From Allodiplogaster sudhausi (Eukaryota; Nematoda; Chromadorea; Rhabditida; Diplogasteridae), in contig CALZFC010000059.1 in assembly GCA_945643635.1 (NCBI GenBank), positions 2,128,501 to 2,192,500 of the forward strand: a stretch of 64,000 nt of DNA, read 5' to 3'. Made by a program: the position numbers and the translations under genes. The notes under the pieces were generated by a model. That model searched no databases and had not been told where the DNA came from. It saw nothing but the letters and a program-made list of their open reading frames with translations. Shown here one piece after another: positions 44,793 to 55,164 of this stretch. The stretch's first letter is position 1. Each line of letters starts with the position of its first letter.

Positions 44793-46664
44793 ATGAAGAC
44801 TGTGTTGGTGACTGGCGCAAATCGTGGCATCGGACTCGGACTTGTTCGCGAATTCCTCGCAAACACCGAAGTCGAGCGAATCTATGCGACAACGCGCAAC
44901 ATTAAGAAGTCGACGGTAATTATCCTTTAGAACATATTTTTTTATTTCTCTACAATTTTTTTATCTTTATATATGCACATATTTCCACTTCACGATTTGG
45001 CGGTCAACAAGTGCGACGCACTTAAAATTCTCGAATTCAACGAATGTAATATTTGTATGTATGTATTTATTGAGAAATCGTGATCTTTCTTTTCGTTTCA
45101 GGAACTCTTGGCCATCGAAGACGATCGACTGCAAATACTTGAAGTCGATGTCGTCAACGACGAGCAAATCAAAAAGGCAGTCGATGTGGTCAGATTTTTT
45201 TTTCAACTGCCGCCTAGAATATTTTTTTCATGCATAGCCCTCATTGACATACATACATATGAAGAGAGAAATCTCTTGCCGATTAACCTGTTTTACCTGG
45301 TAATCGCCTTAAGTTTCACTATTCTGTTCATGTTTTTGTTTTTCAGATTTCCGCCGATTCTCCCACCGGGATCGATCTCTTAATCAACAACGCCGCAATA
45401 CTCAACAAGTACGCGATTTCTGGCGAGGAAATCGACCGCACCAAGGCTAGCAGAATCTGACAAAATACCATTAAAAATATTACAGAATTAGAACATAAAT
45501 TTATAACGAAAAAAGATAGGCAGATTTCATTTTCGCTACATTAAATTTATCGTCTAACAGTTAAAATCATCCCCTTTCCTTGCAGCTGAATGAGCAATTC
45601 GAAGTCAACTGCACGTCGCTGTTTATCATCATTCAGGTAGACATGTGTGACGTTAAAGGGAGCTATATTGAGAGAGCTTGTAGATAAATTGTCTGAGATG
45701 ACTTACAATTAGCAGAGCGTGTAGCAGAGAGATATGTACTTTACCGTTCTCGGCCAAATTGTGGCCAGCTAAAGAATGGTAGTTGTTTGCATCTCGGGAT
45801 GAGCAATTCGCATTTCTCATGTATGGCTTAGCAAATAGTAAAGAAGTAATGAGAAAGAATGGACTACCTAACGAGTTAATGATGAAAACAATTAACTTTT
45901 GAATTCGCGCCTTTTGGTCTGACACGATTTAAAGAGGCTCTCTCTGTCCCTGCAGAGAATGCTTCCTCTCCTCCGCCTTGGCGCCTCCTGTCAAGGCTCT
46001 GCGTGGGTGGTCAGTATCGGTAGCACTGGACCCTCGTTCCCCATCGAACAGCCACCGGCGCTTCCGTACTCTATGAGCAAGGTAGTTCATATTTTACAGT
46101 GCTCCTCCACGCAGGAGGGTTGTAACTAATGGAATTTAGGTTCCTCAACCTTTTGAAAGTTTATAAGCCAAAATATTGCCACAAATTTATCATGTTGAGT
46201 AACAAAACGATGATTTCCTCACCATGTAGACATTATTTAAAAAAAAATTCAAAATGGCAAGACCTAGCGAGCGTCCTGCTGACTGATTAGTTAGGGAGAG
46301 GCTCTCTTAGACTTTTATCAAGCACAGGCAGCACTGAACATGCTGACTCGCGTTGCGGCAGTCGAACTCGAGAAGGACGGCGTCCGAGTGATGACGATGT
46401 ATCCCGGCTACGTGCACACCGACATGGGCAACCTGTGGGGAAAGACGGCGCCGATGACGGTTTCTTTCATAGTTTTTTCAAATGACTTGATTTTTGGTCC
46501 TCAGTCTCAGAAACCAATTTTTAGTGTTACGCGCCGGCCGACGAATCCTAATCTTTCCTCAGGTTGACGAGTCCGTGAAGGCGATGATCTCGTCGCTGCA
46601 CAAGCTCGGCGAGGAGCACAACGGCGGCTACTTTGACTATGACCTTCGGCCGATGCCATTTTAG
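44793..46664 (+). CDS. SDR-F: C-factor-like short-chain dehydrogenase
   Basis: Exons 44793-44915, 45102-45188, 45347-45445, 45586-45636, 45956-46081, 46328-46459, 46563-46664 (TAG) give 239 residues in phase. Motifs: TGANRGIGLG, EVDVVNDEQI, SIGS (Ser143), YSMSK (Tyr158, Lys162), and MYPGYVHTDMG. Acceptors are strong (TTTCAG, TTGCAG, CTGCAG). Two oddities: the NNAG motif reads NNAA, and the donor after exon 3 is AAG|GCTAGC rather than GT. A GC donor is known in eukaryotes but this one fits the consensus poorly, so splicing of intron 3 may be weak. The gene is more diverged from SDR-A and D than they are from each other. Cytosolic oxidoreductase by family. Confidence 0.75.
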
Positions 46665-47513
46665 AGGACATGATACTTAGGAAGAGAATGGATTCATTTA
46701 AAGTTAATTAGAACGCGAAATTCGTCGATTTCCATTCGCCTATCGAGAAAGCACACAATTCTTACTTAAAAAAAAATAGAATTTGTAAATGAGCAAGATG
46801 AATAAAATAATGAAATAACAAGGAACTCTTCAAGCGATTAATCGTCAACGGAGTGCGAAAGACTTACTTGTCACAAAATATGATTGAATGCGCAACTGCT
46901 GAAAATTTACTGAACAAAGAAGAAGCGCATATAATTCATGAACATTAGGACTGACAGCTTCACTGTTCACTTGCAGCTCAAGAATCGGATCCTTGTTATT
47001 TTTGACAGAATTGTTTTGCTTCTTAACATTCTAGGCCTGCGTTTATTGACTCATCTGACATGGAATCTGTCTGGCGTTTTTCACAGTCACCCTACATTTC
47101 TCATTCTCCCTCCCTCTCTATCACTCGCCAATCAAGCTTGCCTGTCTCGTGTAGTCACATGACACAGAAGTAAAAAAAGAAAGAAACAGGACATGGGCCT
47201 GCGCTGACTGCCGGCTGGTATAACACAGAATTTCATATTCCTCGGCAAAAATGTTCTCTGTAAAAAAATATCGAACCAGACGGAGACGCCAGACGGAAAA
47301 AAATCATCCTGTTCCTCTTTTTATCTGGAATAGCGGGGATCTAATTTTTCAGCTGCAAGTAAACAACGATGCAGCCGCGATTGAGCATGGCCGTAATATT
47401 GCTGATGAAACCTACCAGCTCCAGAATTGGAGCAGTATTTAAGAGAAATCCGAGGATGTACAGGCATCGCATCTCTGAAGCGAGCCCATTCCAACTACTC
47501 ACTTGCTGAAAAC
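46665..47513. other. intergenic between SDR-F and CC gene (c)
   Basis: No gene seen. The last 170 bases are the promoter of CC gene (c), with CAGCTGCAAGTAAAC and a TATTTAAGAGAAATCCGAGG block like the TATATAAGAGAAATCCGACG of gene (b). Confidence 0.45.
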
Positions 47514-48035
47514 ATGTCCACCGGTTCGATGGTCGCAATCCTTCTCGTTACCTTTGCGCTCATCGACCTTGGCAACGCCGAGTGCCCGGAAAACACCGTT
47601 CAACGCTCTCGTACGTAAAAGCTTTAGCTTATGTATCTAAGGCCACTTTTATAATAAAAATAAAAATAATTATTTAGAATACAGACAATTAATCTATTCG
47701 AATAAAAGTATATTCAACATACATACATATAATTTCATTAGCTTCAAATTTTAAATTTTTTTTCAATCGCCGCAAAGATTGCTTCCTTTGGGTATGTGGA
47801 TCAAAATCGATAATTGAACAATAGTTTCCCTTCAGCCTGCATGCAGGGAACTTGCCCAATGGGCGGTTTGTGTGTGAATTTCGAGGACGGCAACGGACGC
47901 TGCTGCGGTCCAGCTAAGAACGCAGCTGCTCCGATTGACGGACACCAGAAGGTACTCAGGCGCATTTGTACATTTCTAGGTTGTACTAGTGCGAATAACT
48001 CGTGGTTGAGATTGCTTCACTTCTGCACGCCCTGA
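47514..48035 (+). CDS. small secreted CC-domain-like protein (c)
   Basis: Exon 1 47514-47610 codes a signal peptide (MSTGSMVAILLVTFALIDLG) and AECPENTVQRS. Exon 2 begins 47836 after CCCTTCAG and reads PCMQGTCPMGGLC, then CC. Phase is 1 as in genes (a) and (b). The frame continues to 48,035 (FCTP, TGA). Alternatively a GTACTC donor at 47,952 may end the exon earlier after GHQK. The spacing between the last C and CC is longer than in (a) and (b) because of the inserted VNFEDGNGR. Secreted; role unknown. Confidence 0.7.
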
Positions 48036-48181
48036 TGCCATAACTTCGCCACTTCGCCAGTTAGCGAAGAGAAGTCTGCCGCCACTCTCATTCGTGTGTC
48101 CCCTTTTCTCGTAGCGGGGTTCTCAGTGGCCAGCTGTTCGGAAATACATAGTACGCTCGAACGAGGAGGCGAAAACATTCT

Positions 48182-48225
48182 CCTCTTACTCTCGCATGTC
48201 ATATATGACATGCGAGAGTAAGAGG
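48182..48225. repeat. perfect 44-bp palindrome
   Basis: CCTCTTACTCTCGCATGTCA followed by TATA and the exact complement, no spacer. Centre between 48,203 and 48,204. Confidence 0.9.
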
Positions 48226-48590
48226 CTCGGGCTGGGCCATGCCCTACCTAATAAGGCTCGGCTCTGAGCCCGATTAGGCCCGTTTTTCGCAGATTTGCAA
48301 GCGTGCATGCTCATGACCATCCGAACTCATATTGCACATACGTATGAATATAGCAGTTCAGGAATCGTATTCCTCTTCGAAATGTAATAAATCAAAAGCC
48401 TTGTGAACTGCAAACAAAAAGTAAACAGTTTTTGCAAAGAAATGGACGTATTAATAATGATATTCTGACCTTTTAAGAAATAATCGATGCGGTCCGGGCT
48501 GGCCTGGCCCAAAATTTAAGTTACTTTGGGCCCGCAGGGCCTGGCCGGCCCAACAAATTTGGGCCAGCGAGCATCTCAAATAAATGATGA
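48226..48590. mobile_element. GGCCC-rich repeat element, probably a non-autonomous transposon
   Basis: Both ends are packed with GGCTGGGCC, GAGCCCGATTAGGCCC and, at 48,490-48,570, GGGCTGGCCTGGCCC, CAGGGCCTGGCCGGCCC and an inverted AAATTT pair. The middle is AT-rich. Such GGCCC-type ends occur in small hAT-like elements of animals (family knowledge); exact ends and target duplication were not found. Confidence 0.4.
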
Positions 48591-48744
48591 CGAGCGAATA
48601 ATGAAGCATGCATAATCAAATAAGACTAGTCCCTGGTCAACTTCCCGAGATGATCATCCATTGTCCCAAAGGATTGGTTCACTTGTAACTATTTTTTCAC
48701 GTATGGAACTCATCCTCCGTTAAGAAATCATTACATTTTATCAG

Positions 48745-48790
48745 ATTGACGAGTCGGTGAAGGCGATAGCCGCATCAACTGTCATTTATA
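48745..48790 (+). pseudogene. SDR remnant (SDR-G): exon 7 with internal deletion
   Basis: After TTTATCAG it reads IDESVKAIAAS, then jumps to CTGTCATTTATAAGATGCAG, the sequence around the stop in other copies. About 50 bases of the exon are missing. Confidence 0.75.
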
Positions 48791-49641
48791 AGATGCAGAA
48801 TTGACTAGTTTTATAGATTTCTAAAAAAGGAAAAGGATATTCGATCCTGATATTTCCTTTTTAGAAGTTCCTGTGATGCGACAATGCATTATTCTCTTAT
48901 GTATGCACATTCATATGTAGATGTAATTTTTTTTTGTTTTGCATCGAATAAATCTTGATTTGAAAAGAATTGAAAATTCAAAGAACAGTGAGAAAGAGTG
49001 AACGATGAATGAATGCAGATATGAGGATGCGGCAGTGTGATCACATCGCCTTCTGTTGCTCAACCATTCTTGCTCTATTTCTCATTCACACTCTCTCCAT
49101 TTCATTTGCTGCCTTCAATTCATACTACTTTTAACGGAACTTTGTCTTACCACACTTTTGTACAAAATTTCCCGTTTCCTTTTCTGTTTTTCTCACTGTA
49201 TCCAAATAATAGCTTCATTGAACTGCTTTTCGCTTGTGTCTATCTAGGTTTTGCTTCCGATTTTTGTTTGGTACTCTCCATCAATTTCTGGCGGACTCTC
49301 AAGCCATTTCTTACCAAAAACAGAGATGTATGAAAGATCTTGTAAAATCGCTCGGTCAAAGCAGGCACAACTATACTCATTGTCAGTTAATTCACTCCGT
49401 TCTAGTGCTGCCTTTTTGATTTTCTCTCCGTAATTACGGAATTTCCACCGCTTTTTTTTTTAAATTTATGGCATTAACTGAAACACTTAGAAATATTATA
49501 CTAATTTCGCAACTAGTAACGAAGAATAATACGGAAGTGATTAGAGAAATGCCTAAATGCATAGTGGTGGCCATATTTGTTTTCCAAGTCTGTGCTGAAT
49601 TAATCAAATAATCACTAATTCACTGAATTACTTTAGGAGCG
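48791..49641. promoter_or_regulatory. SDR upstream module before SDR-H
   Basis: Contains the 3'-flank block GTGATGCGACAATGC and the upstream module with GTGATCAC at 49,037-49,044. No exon. Confidence 0.45.
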
Positions 49642-49898
49642 ATGAAGACTGTGTTTGGTTACAATAGCAAATCGTGGTATCGGATTCGGACTCGTTCGCG
49701 GATTGCTCTCCAGCACCGAAGTAAAACGAATCTATGCGAGAAGGCGCGACGTTAAGACGTCGGCGGTATGTAGTTATACTTAGGGAGATGCTCTGCCCTT
49801 TTCCACCTCAGGCGCTCTCGGCCATCGAAGACGCCCGACTCAAAATTCTTGAAATGGACGTCGTCAACGAAGAGCAAATCAGAAGAGCAGCTGTTTTT
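49642..49898 (+). pseudogene. SDR-H: truncated and frameshifted short-chain dehydrogenase
   Basis: Exon 1 49642-49765 has 124 bases: an extra T after ATGAAGACTGTGTT shifts the frame and the TGANRG motif is lost (GGTTACAATAGC for GGTGACTGGCGC). Exon 2 49812-49898 is open (ALSAIEDARLKILEMDVV). Soon after, sequence passes into a 3'-flank block (TCTGTGATGCGGCAATC), so exons 3-7 are deleted. Confidence 0.85.
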
Positions 49899-49929
49899 GT
49901 GAAACTTTTTTTGTTCTTTATCTTCTGTA

Positions 49930-50695
49930 TATATCTCTTCCCAATTCTGTGATGCGGCAATCAGTAAAGTGACTCTGATTCATCAGAATTTAGCGTACAC
50001 TTATTTTTTTAAGTTATGCATTGAATTTATTTCAATCTTCTTTGAAAATAAATTAAAAGTCAAGGAACCGAGAAAACGGAAAGAGTGATGGAAGAATGAA
50101 TGCAAATATGAGAATTCGAGGGAGTGTGATCATATCACCCTCTTTTTCCCGCTCATTGTCAGCCATTATTGCTCTCATTCCCACTTTCTCCCTCACATTT
50201 GCTTCATACAGCTCATTCCACTTGTAAAGTGAACGTTGTCACCACAAAATATCCTGTTTCTTTTCTTTATTGATTGTCTGTCTGTACTCAAGTAGCATCT
50301 TAATTGAGCTGCGTTACTCTTTCTTCCTTCCGATTCTCGTTCGGTTCTCTCTCTTCATCAATCACTCGTTATTTCCCCTGCCATTTCTTACTGAAAATAT
50401 ACCTGTGAACGAACTGGTAACATCTCTCGATCAAAGGAGACACAACTGAACTCATTCATTTTCAGCTCTTTCACCCCGCTTGAGTGCTGCTTTTTTCTAT
50501 TTTCTCTCCTCAATTACTGAATGATGACTCTAATCACTTGACAAAATTCAGAAGAATAATACAAATTCGCTATTTTCCACTAACAAACAGTAATTAAAGA
50601 AATGAGTTAATGTATAATGATGGCATATTTTTATTGTTGACATTGTGTTGAACTTACCAAGAAATCGCTAGTTGCAGACGATAACCGTTTGAGCA
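49930..50695. promoter_or_regulatory. SDR 3' flank and upstream module before SDR-I
   Basis: 3' flank to about 50,060, then the upstream module with GTGATCAT at 50,126-50,133 and CAGCTCATTCCACTTGTAAAG shared with 32,530. Confidence 0.45.
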
Positions 50696-50995
50696 ATGAA
50701 GACTGTGTTGGTGACTGGCGCAAATCGTGGCATCGGACTCGGACTCGTTCGCGAATTGCTCGCTAGCGTCGAAGTAAAGCGAATCTATGCGACAACGCGC
50801 GACATTGAGACGTCGGCAGTATGTAGTTATACTTATTGTTAGGGAGATGCTCTGCCGTTTTCCATCTCATGCGCTCTCGGCCATCGAAGACGCCCGATTC
50901 AAGATACTTGAAGTGGATGTCATCAACGAAGAACAAATCAGAAGGGCAGCTATTTTGGTCAGACATTTTTTTGCTCTTTATCTGCTGTAGAGATT

Positions 50996-52131
50996 CAGTC
51001 CCGCCCAGGATCTTGGTACCAAGGATGCGTCGGACGCATCGGATGCATCCAAATGCATCCTCGTTAATAACTATTTTTCTAGAAAAAACTAAAATATTTT
51101 AAATGATACATTAGTTTGCTTATAGAGAACTGATGCTACTGTTAAAAAATCGATAATTTCTTATCACTTGATAAGAAATTATCAGTTTTTGCTTATAAAA
51201 AACCTCTTTTTTTTAAAATATTTTCAAAGAAATTTCTCATGTATCATTATTTTGTCTCTACTCACATCCCCAAATCATAAAATTAGAGATTGTATTATTG
51301 ATAACGGAAATCGATAAATCAGACCTTATCACACATGTTCAATAGCTGAGCAGATTCGCCCAACGATTCTGAATCTAGTTATGTAATCAGTTTTCATAAT
51401 AAAGTGCCGGTTAACAATATACTTTTGATTGTGTATACTTACCATGCCTTTCTTCAGTCCCCATTGTCTTGGTCTTTGTCAAAATTTTGGCCCGGTATGA
51501 TGCGTCCAAATCTAGGTTGCTGCAGTAGCATTGAACCTCAGAAATTCAGCGCGCGCCCTATTGTCTATGGTTTAATTACCCAAGTTTGAGGTAGCGAAAT
51601 AGCACAGGCAGAGAAAAAAAGGGTTAGGCCCCGCCCCCTCGGCCTGAGAAGCCGCCCTGCCCTGTTCTTTCTGAAGAAAGACTTGCAAAGTACACACAAT
51701 GAAAAAATATATTGTTAACCTACACTTTATTTTAAAAACTGATTACATAATTAGATTCAGAATCGTTAGGCGAATCTGCTCAGCTATTGAACATGCGTGA
51801 TAAGGTGTGATTTATCGATTTCCGTTATCAATGATACAATCTCTAATTTTATTATTTGGGGACGTGAGTAGAGATAAAATAATGGTACATGAGAAATTTC
51901 TTTAAAAAATATTTAAAAAAGAAGTTTTTTATAAGCGAAAACAGATAACTTCTTATCAAGTGATAAGAAATTATCGATTTTTTAACAGTAGCATCCGTTC
52001 TCTATAAGCAAACTAACGTACCAGTTAAAATATTTTACTCTTTCCTAGAAAAATAGTTATTAACGAGGATGCATTTGGATGCGTCTGATGCGTCCAACGC
52101 ATCCTTGGTACCAAGATCCTGGGCGGGACTG
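50996..52131. mobile_element. 1.1 kb fold-back transposable element in SDR-I
   Basis: Starts CAGTCCCGCCCAGGATCTTG and ends with the complement CTGGGCGGGACTG. The inverted arms are long, about 50,996-51,460 and 51,668-52,131, with roughly ten percent mismatches, around a middle of about 200 bases (part GC-rich, GGCCCCGCCCCCTCGGCC). Each arm also holds a smaller hairpin, GATAATTTCTTATCA with its complement (51,150-51,181 and 51,946-51,977). No transposase is coded, so it is non-autonomous. The flanks AGATT and TATCT do not give a clear target duplication; the superfamily is not assigned. Confidence 0.85.
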
Positions 52132-52737
52132 TATCTCTTCCCATTAAATCTATTTCATTTTATTTTCGCCTTCTCTCTTGCTATGCTTTTCTTGTCAGGC
52201 GAATTGATAACTGAACATTATCGTGTAATAGATAAAATATTCCCCTTCCCTTACAGCTGAACCAACAATTCGAGGTCAACTGTACTTCGGCGTTAATCAT
52301 CATTCAGGTACGAATGTGTGACCTTTAAGAGTTCGACTGTGAAAGAGTTTGTAAATAATTGGTCTGAGGTGAGGTGACTTAACATAGTCTTTAGGCGATT
52401 ATGCTTTTCTCAACAATATGAATTCATTAAGGGTGATGAGATAGGGAAACTAAGGTATGAATAGAAAAGTCTGCTCTATCTGCATATAATCTGCTAAAGG
52501 AGACAAAAATCGCTCTTGAATTCACGCCTTATTTCCTGAGGCAATTTCAAGAGGGTATGTGATTAAAGAACATCTGTTTGCAGAGAATGCTCCCGCTCCT
52601 CCGCCTGGGCGCTGCCTTTCACGGTTCAGCGTGGGTGGCCAATATCGGCAGCACCGGGCCCTCGTTCCCGATCGCTCTACCAGCACTCCAGTACGCCATG
52701 AGCAAGGTATGTAGCCTTCAGTATTCCTACACATAGT

Positions 52738-53079
52738 AAGCGATCTTGTAACTCTAACTGTAAGGAATTTTACTTCCTCGAAATACTTTTAAAATAAAGT
52801 AGTAAAGCTATGTACATGTAGACCTTAAAATAATCCGTTGAAATAAATTAAGAAACACATCTTTTATCGCTAGGGCATACCCAGACCGCAGTGAGATGGG
52901 TCTTAATTAAGCGATCTTGTAACTCTAACTGTAAGGAATTTTACTTCCTCGAAATACTTTTAAAATAAAGTAGTAAAGCTATGTACATGTAGACCTTAAA
53001 ATAATCCGTTGAAATAAATTAAGAAACACATCTTTTATCGCTAGGGCATACCCAGACCGCAGTGAGATGGGTCTTAATC
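52738..53079 (+). repeat. 171-bp perfect tandem duplication in an SDR-I intron
   Basis: Copies 52,738-52,908 and 52,909-53,079, starting AAGCGATCTTGTAACTC and ending GGGTCTTAAT. They appear identical, so the duplication is recent (or a read/assembly effect). Confidence 0.9.
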
Positions 53080-53499
53080 CTTTGTATAAAGGCTCTTTTA
53101 AACCCTAGTCAACCACAGGCAGCACTCAACATGCTTACACGCGTCGCGGCAGTCGAACTCGAGAAGGACGGCGACCGAGTGATGACGATGTATCCCGGCT
53201 TTGTACAGATTGACATGGGCCTCCCATCCTTCAAAATTGACATGGCAATTTTGAAGGATGCTCTCCATCTACGTATTGCGAGTTGCCATTTCAGGCTGTC
53301 AGTGACAAGTCGCGCGAAGTCCATGATGAATTTCTAGCAGTGGCTAAGCAAGGGACGGAGGCGGCGAAGGAGCGCTTCAAGAGATTCTGCGAATTTAACG
53401 ACCCCTACCATATTATTGGAGTTAGTGGCTGGATATATTCCTGGCGTTCATTTGCATCATTCAAATCTATTCATTGAATTTTTGTTTACTTGAAACATC

Positions 53500-54022
53500 T
53501 CTGGCAGTCCACCAGATCGTTAAAAGATTTCTAAAATAAATAAAAATATGGTAATTAATACAATTTAATAATTCAAACCTTATGAGATTCCTTTCTACGT
53601 TTTCGTGGGTGGGATGAAGTAGAAGACTCAGAGGATTGAGACATTACACGTCACGAAACTGAACATAAAGGTTTTCTTGCTCGTCAAATAATAGGTCGAA
53701 TATAACGAGTGGTTCTCTCCTCAGTAGGATTCATACGCCTCATATGCCTACGGAGACTAAAACCAGTTGCAATATCACAGTAAAATTTGACCAAAATTTG
53801 TTTGACTAAACATTTTTCTAATAATATTAATTGATTTGCCTGAACATCGGTTATAGGGTATCATTTCAAGTCTCGGCTAGTAAGTATAACAAGTCCTGAA
53901 AAAATACAGCAATTGATATTGTCTCGAAAGGACTAGAACCGAGCCGCTTGCGTCGAGTTGTAAGGTTACCAATGAGCCAAATGGTCATCATAACAAACTG
54001 CAAGTGAAGATGTAGACATTCG
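53500..54022. repeat. transition into the palindrome; diverged internal repeats
   Basis: GATGAAGTAGAAGACTCAGA at 53,614 recurs at 57,096 inside the arm. The block AAATACAGCAATTGA at 53,901 recurs at 54,145, a diverged direct repeat of about 245 bases. Whether this part belongs to the palindrome cannot be told, because its partner would lie beyond 64,000. Confidence 0.5.
53924..53988 (-). other. tRNA-like segment (degenerate tRNA or SINE head)
   Basis: Minus strand box A TGGCTCATTGG (53,979-53,969) and box B GGTTCTAGTCC (53,940-53,930), 28 bases apart as in tRNA genes. The acceptor and D stems do not pair, so it is not a working tRNA. A weaker copy with TGGCTCATTGA lies at 54,215-54,245 (minus) and its mirror at 63,785-63,815. 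Confidence 0.4.
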
Positions 54023-54455
54023 TGTGGAATGTGATCATACATCAGAGATCACAGATCATACCCCAGGGGAGATTCACTCCTCGTAGTATTTTCAAAAGTC
54101 CAGATCTCGGCCAGTAGACATATGTATCACAAGTCCCGAATAAATACAGCAATTGAATTTGCCTAAAGGAGAAATGCAACATTGGAATTTTTGATTTGTA
54201 AACGAACCACTACCAATGAGTCAATGAGCCAATCGGCCGTCATACCAGCTCCCAATTGAGCATGAGCGCATACATACGTACATGTACAAGTGACAAGTTA
54301 TACAATAATTTATTCCCAACTCCAAACACTCCAAGAATTTATATCATTGCATATTCACAAGTCCAAGAAGAATGAGTAGTGAGAGGATGAACAAACTGTA
54401 CGGAAATATTCTCCAGTGTACAAACATAAATTAAGAACAAGTATTTCAATGTACT

Positions 54456-54683
54456 CTATTTAGTATATTGGGCCCAACATTTAGGCAGTACAAAGACAGT
54501 TGGCAATGCAAAGACATGAATCGTTAGTGCATACATATAGTACAATGAAAACAGCAAGTGAGGGATGTCAATAGCTGTGTATAAAGTAAGAGAAATTATT
54601 ATCAAAAATCTCGAAATAAATAAATCAAGGAAGAAAGCTATCGGCCTCCCTGTAATATCAGTTACAAAGATATAGGCTTTCAT
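54456..54683 (-). CDS. membrane-protein exon fragment, left-arm copy
   Basis: Minus strand frame after a TATTACAG acceptor reads RPIAFFLDLFISRFLIIISL and goes on to a second hydrophobic part with FALPTVFVLPKCWAQYTK and TAG. Two likely membrane helices and a clean stop suggest a last exon of a multi-pass protein. The mirror copy is at 63,340-63,567. Family not recognised; it may itself be a remnant. Confidence 0.4.
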   Translation of the reverse strand: MKAYIFVTDITGRPIAFFLDLFISRFLIIISLTLYTAIDIPHLLFSLYYMYALTIHVFALPTVFVLPKCWAQYTK

Positions 54684-55164
54684 ACATATATGTTCAAGTG
54701 ATACAATAATTTATTCCAAGTTCAAAAGCCTACCTAGAATAATTCACCATCGTATTTTTCCAAGTCCATTATAATTTTTTTCCAGGAAGAAGAAACATAC
54801 ATATTTTATAGTATGCATCTAACTCTAAAATGATGACCAAGTATTTTATGAACTCCAATCGGCAGGCGTAAATTATTTTGTCAATGTTAGTAAGTCGATT
54901 GTTACAAGAAACAAAAGTGATGAACGCACGTTACAAAGTAATGTTATTTAATTCGATTAGCCTATAACAAATAAGCTGTGATACGAGGAAGTTCTACAGA
55001 AAAAACAATTAAATTAGAATACACAACTGACCAAAAAATTCTTGTTATAGTTCAATAGTCAGATACATAACTAATGTATATCCAATAAGTTCAGTTCGCA
55101 TTACCAATTCAAGTATGCAACTTATGAATATTATGTACATACAAAACGTATTGTCAATGAATGG

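Larger units (their letters stand above)
50696..53477 (+). pseudogene. SDR-I: short-chain dehydrogenase broken by a transposon, with a foreign 3' exon
   Basis: Exon 1 50696-50818 is intact (MKTVLVTGANRGIGLGLVRE). Exon 2 50871-50957 codes ALSAIEDARFKILEVDVI, but its acceptor is CTCAT where SDR-H has CTCAG. Exon 3 (NNAG) is missing and a 1.1 kb fold-back element lies in its place. Exon 4 52257-52307, exon 5 52584-52706 (NIGS, YAMSK) and exon 6 from 53119 (MYPGFVQIDMG) are open. The usual last exon (DESVKAM...) is absent. Instead, after TTTCAG at 53,294, a different exon reads AVSDKSREVHDEFLAVAKQG and on to KSIH and TGA at about 53,477. Loss of exon 3 alone removes part of the cofactor fold, so a normal enzyme is unlikely. 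Confidence 0.75.

Noticed and set aside
51150..51181. Hairpin GATAATTTCTTATCA as a stand-alone regulatory element or terminator
   Set aside because: It lies inside the inverted arms of the fold-back transposon and recurs in the other arm, so it belongs to that element.
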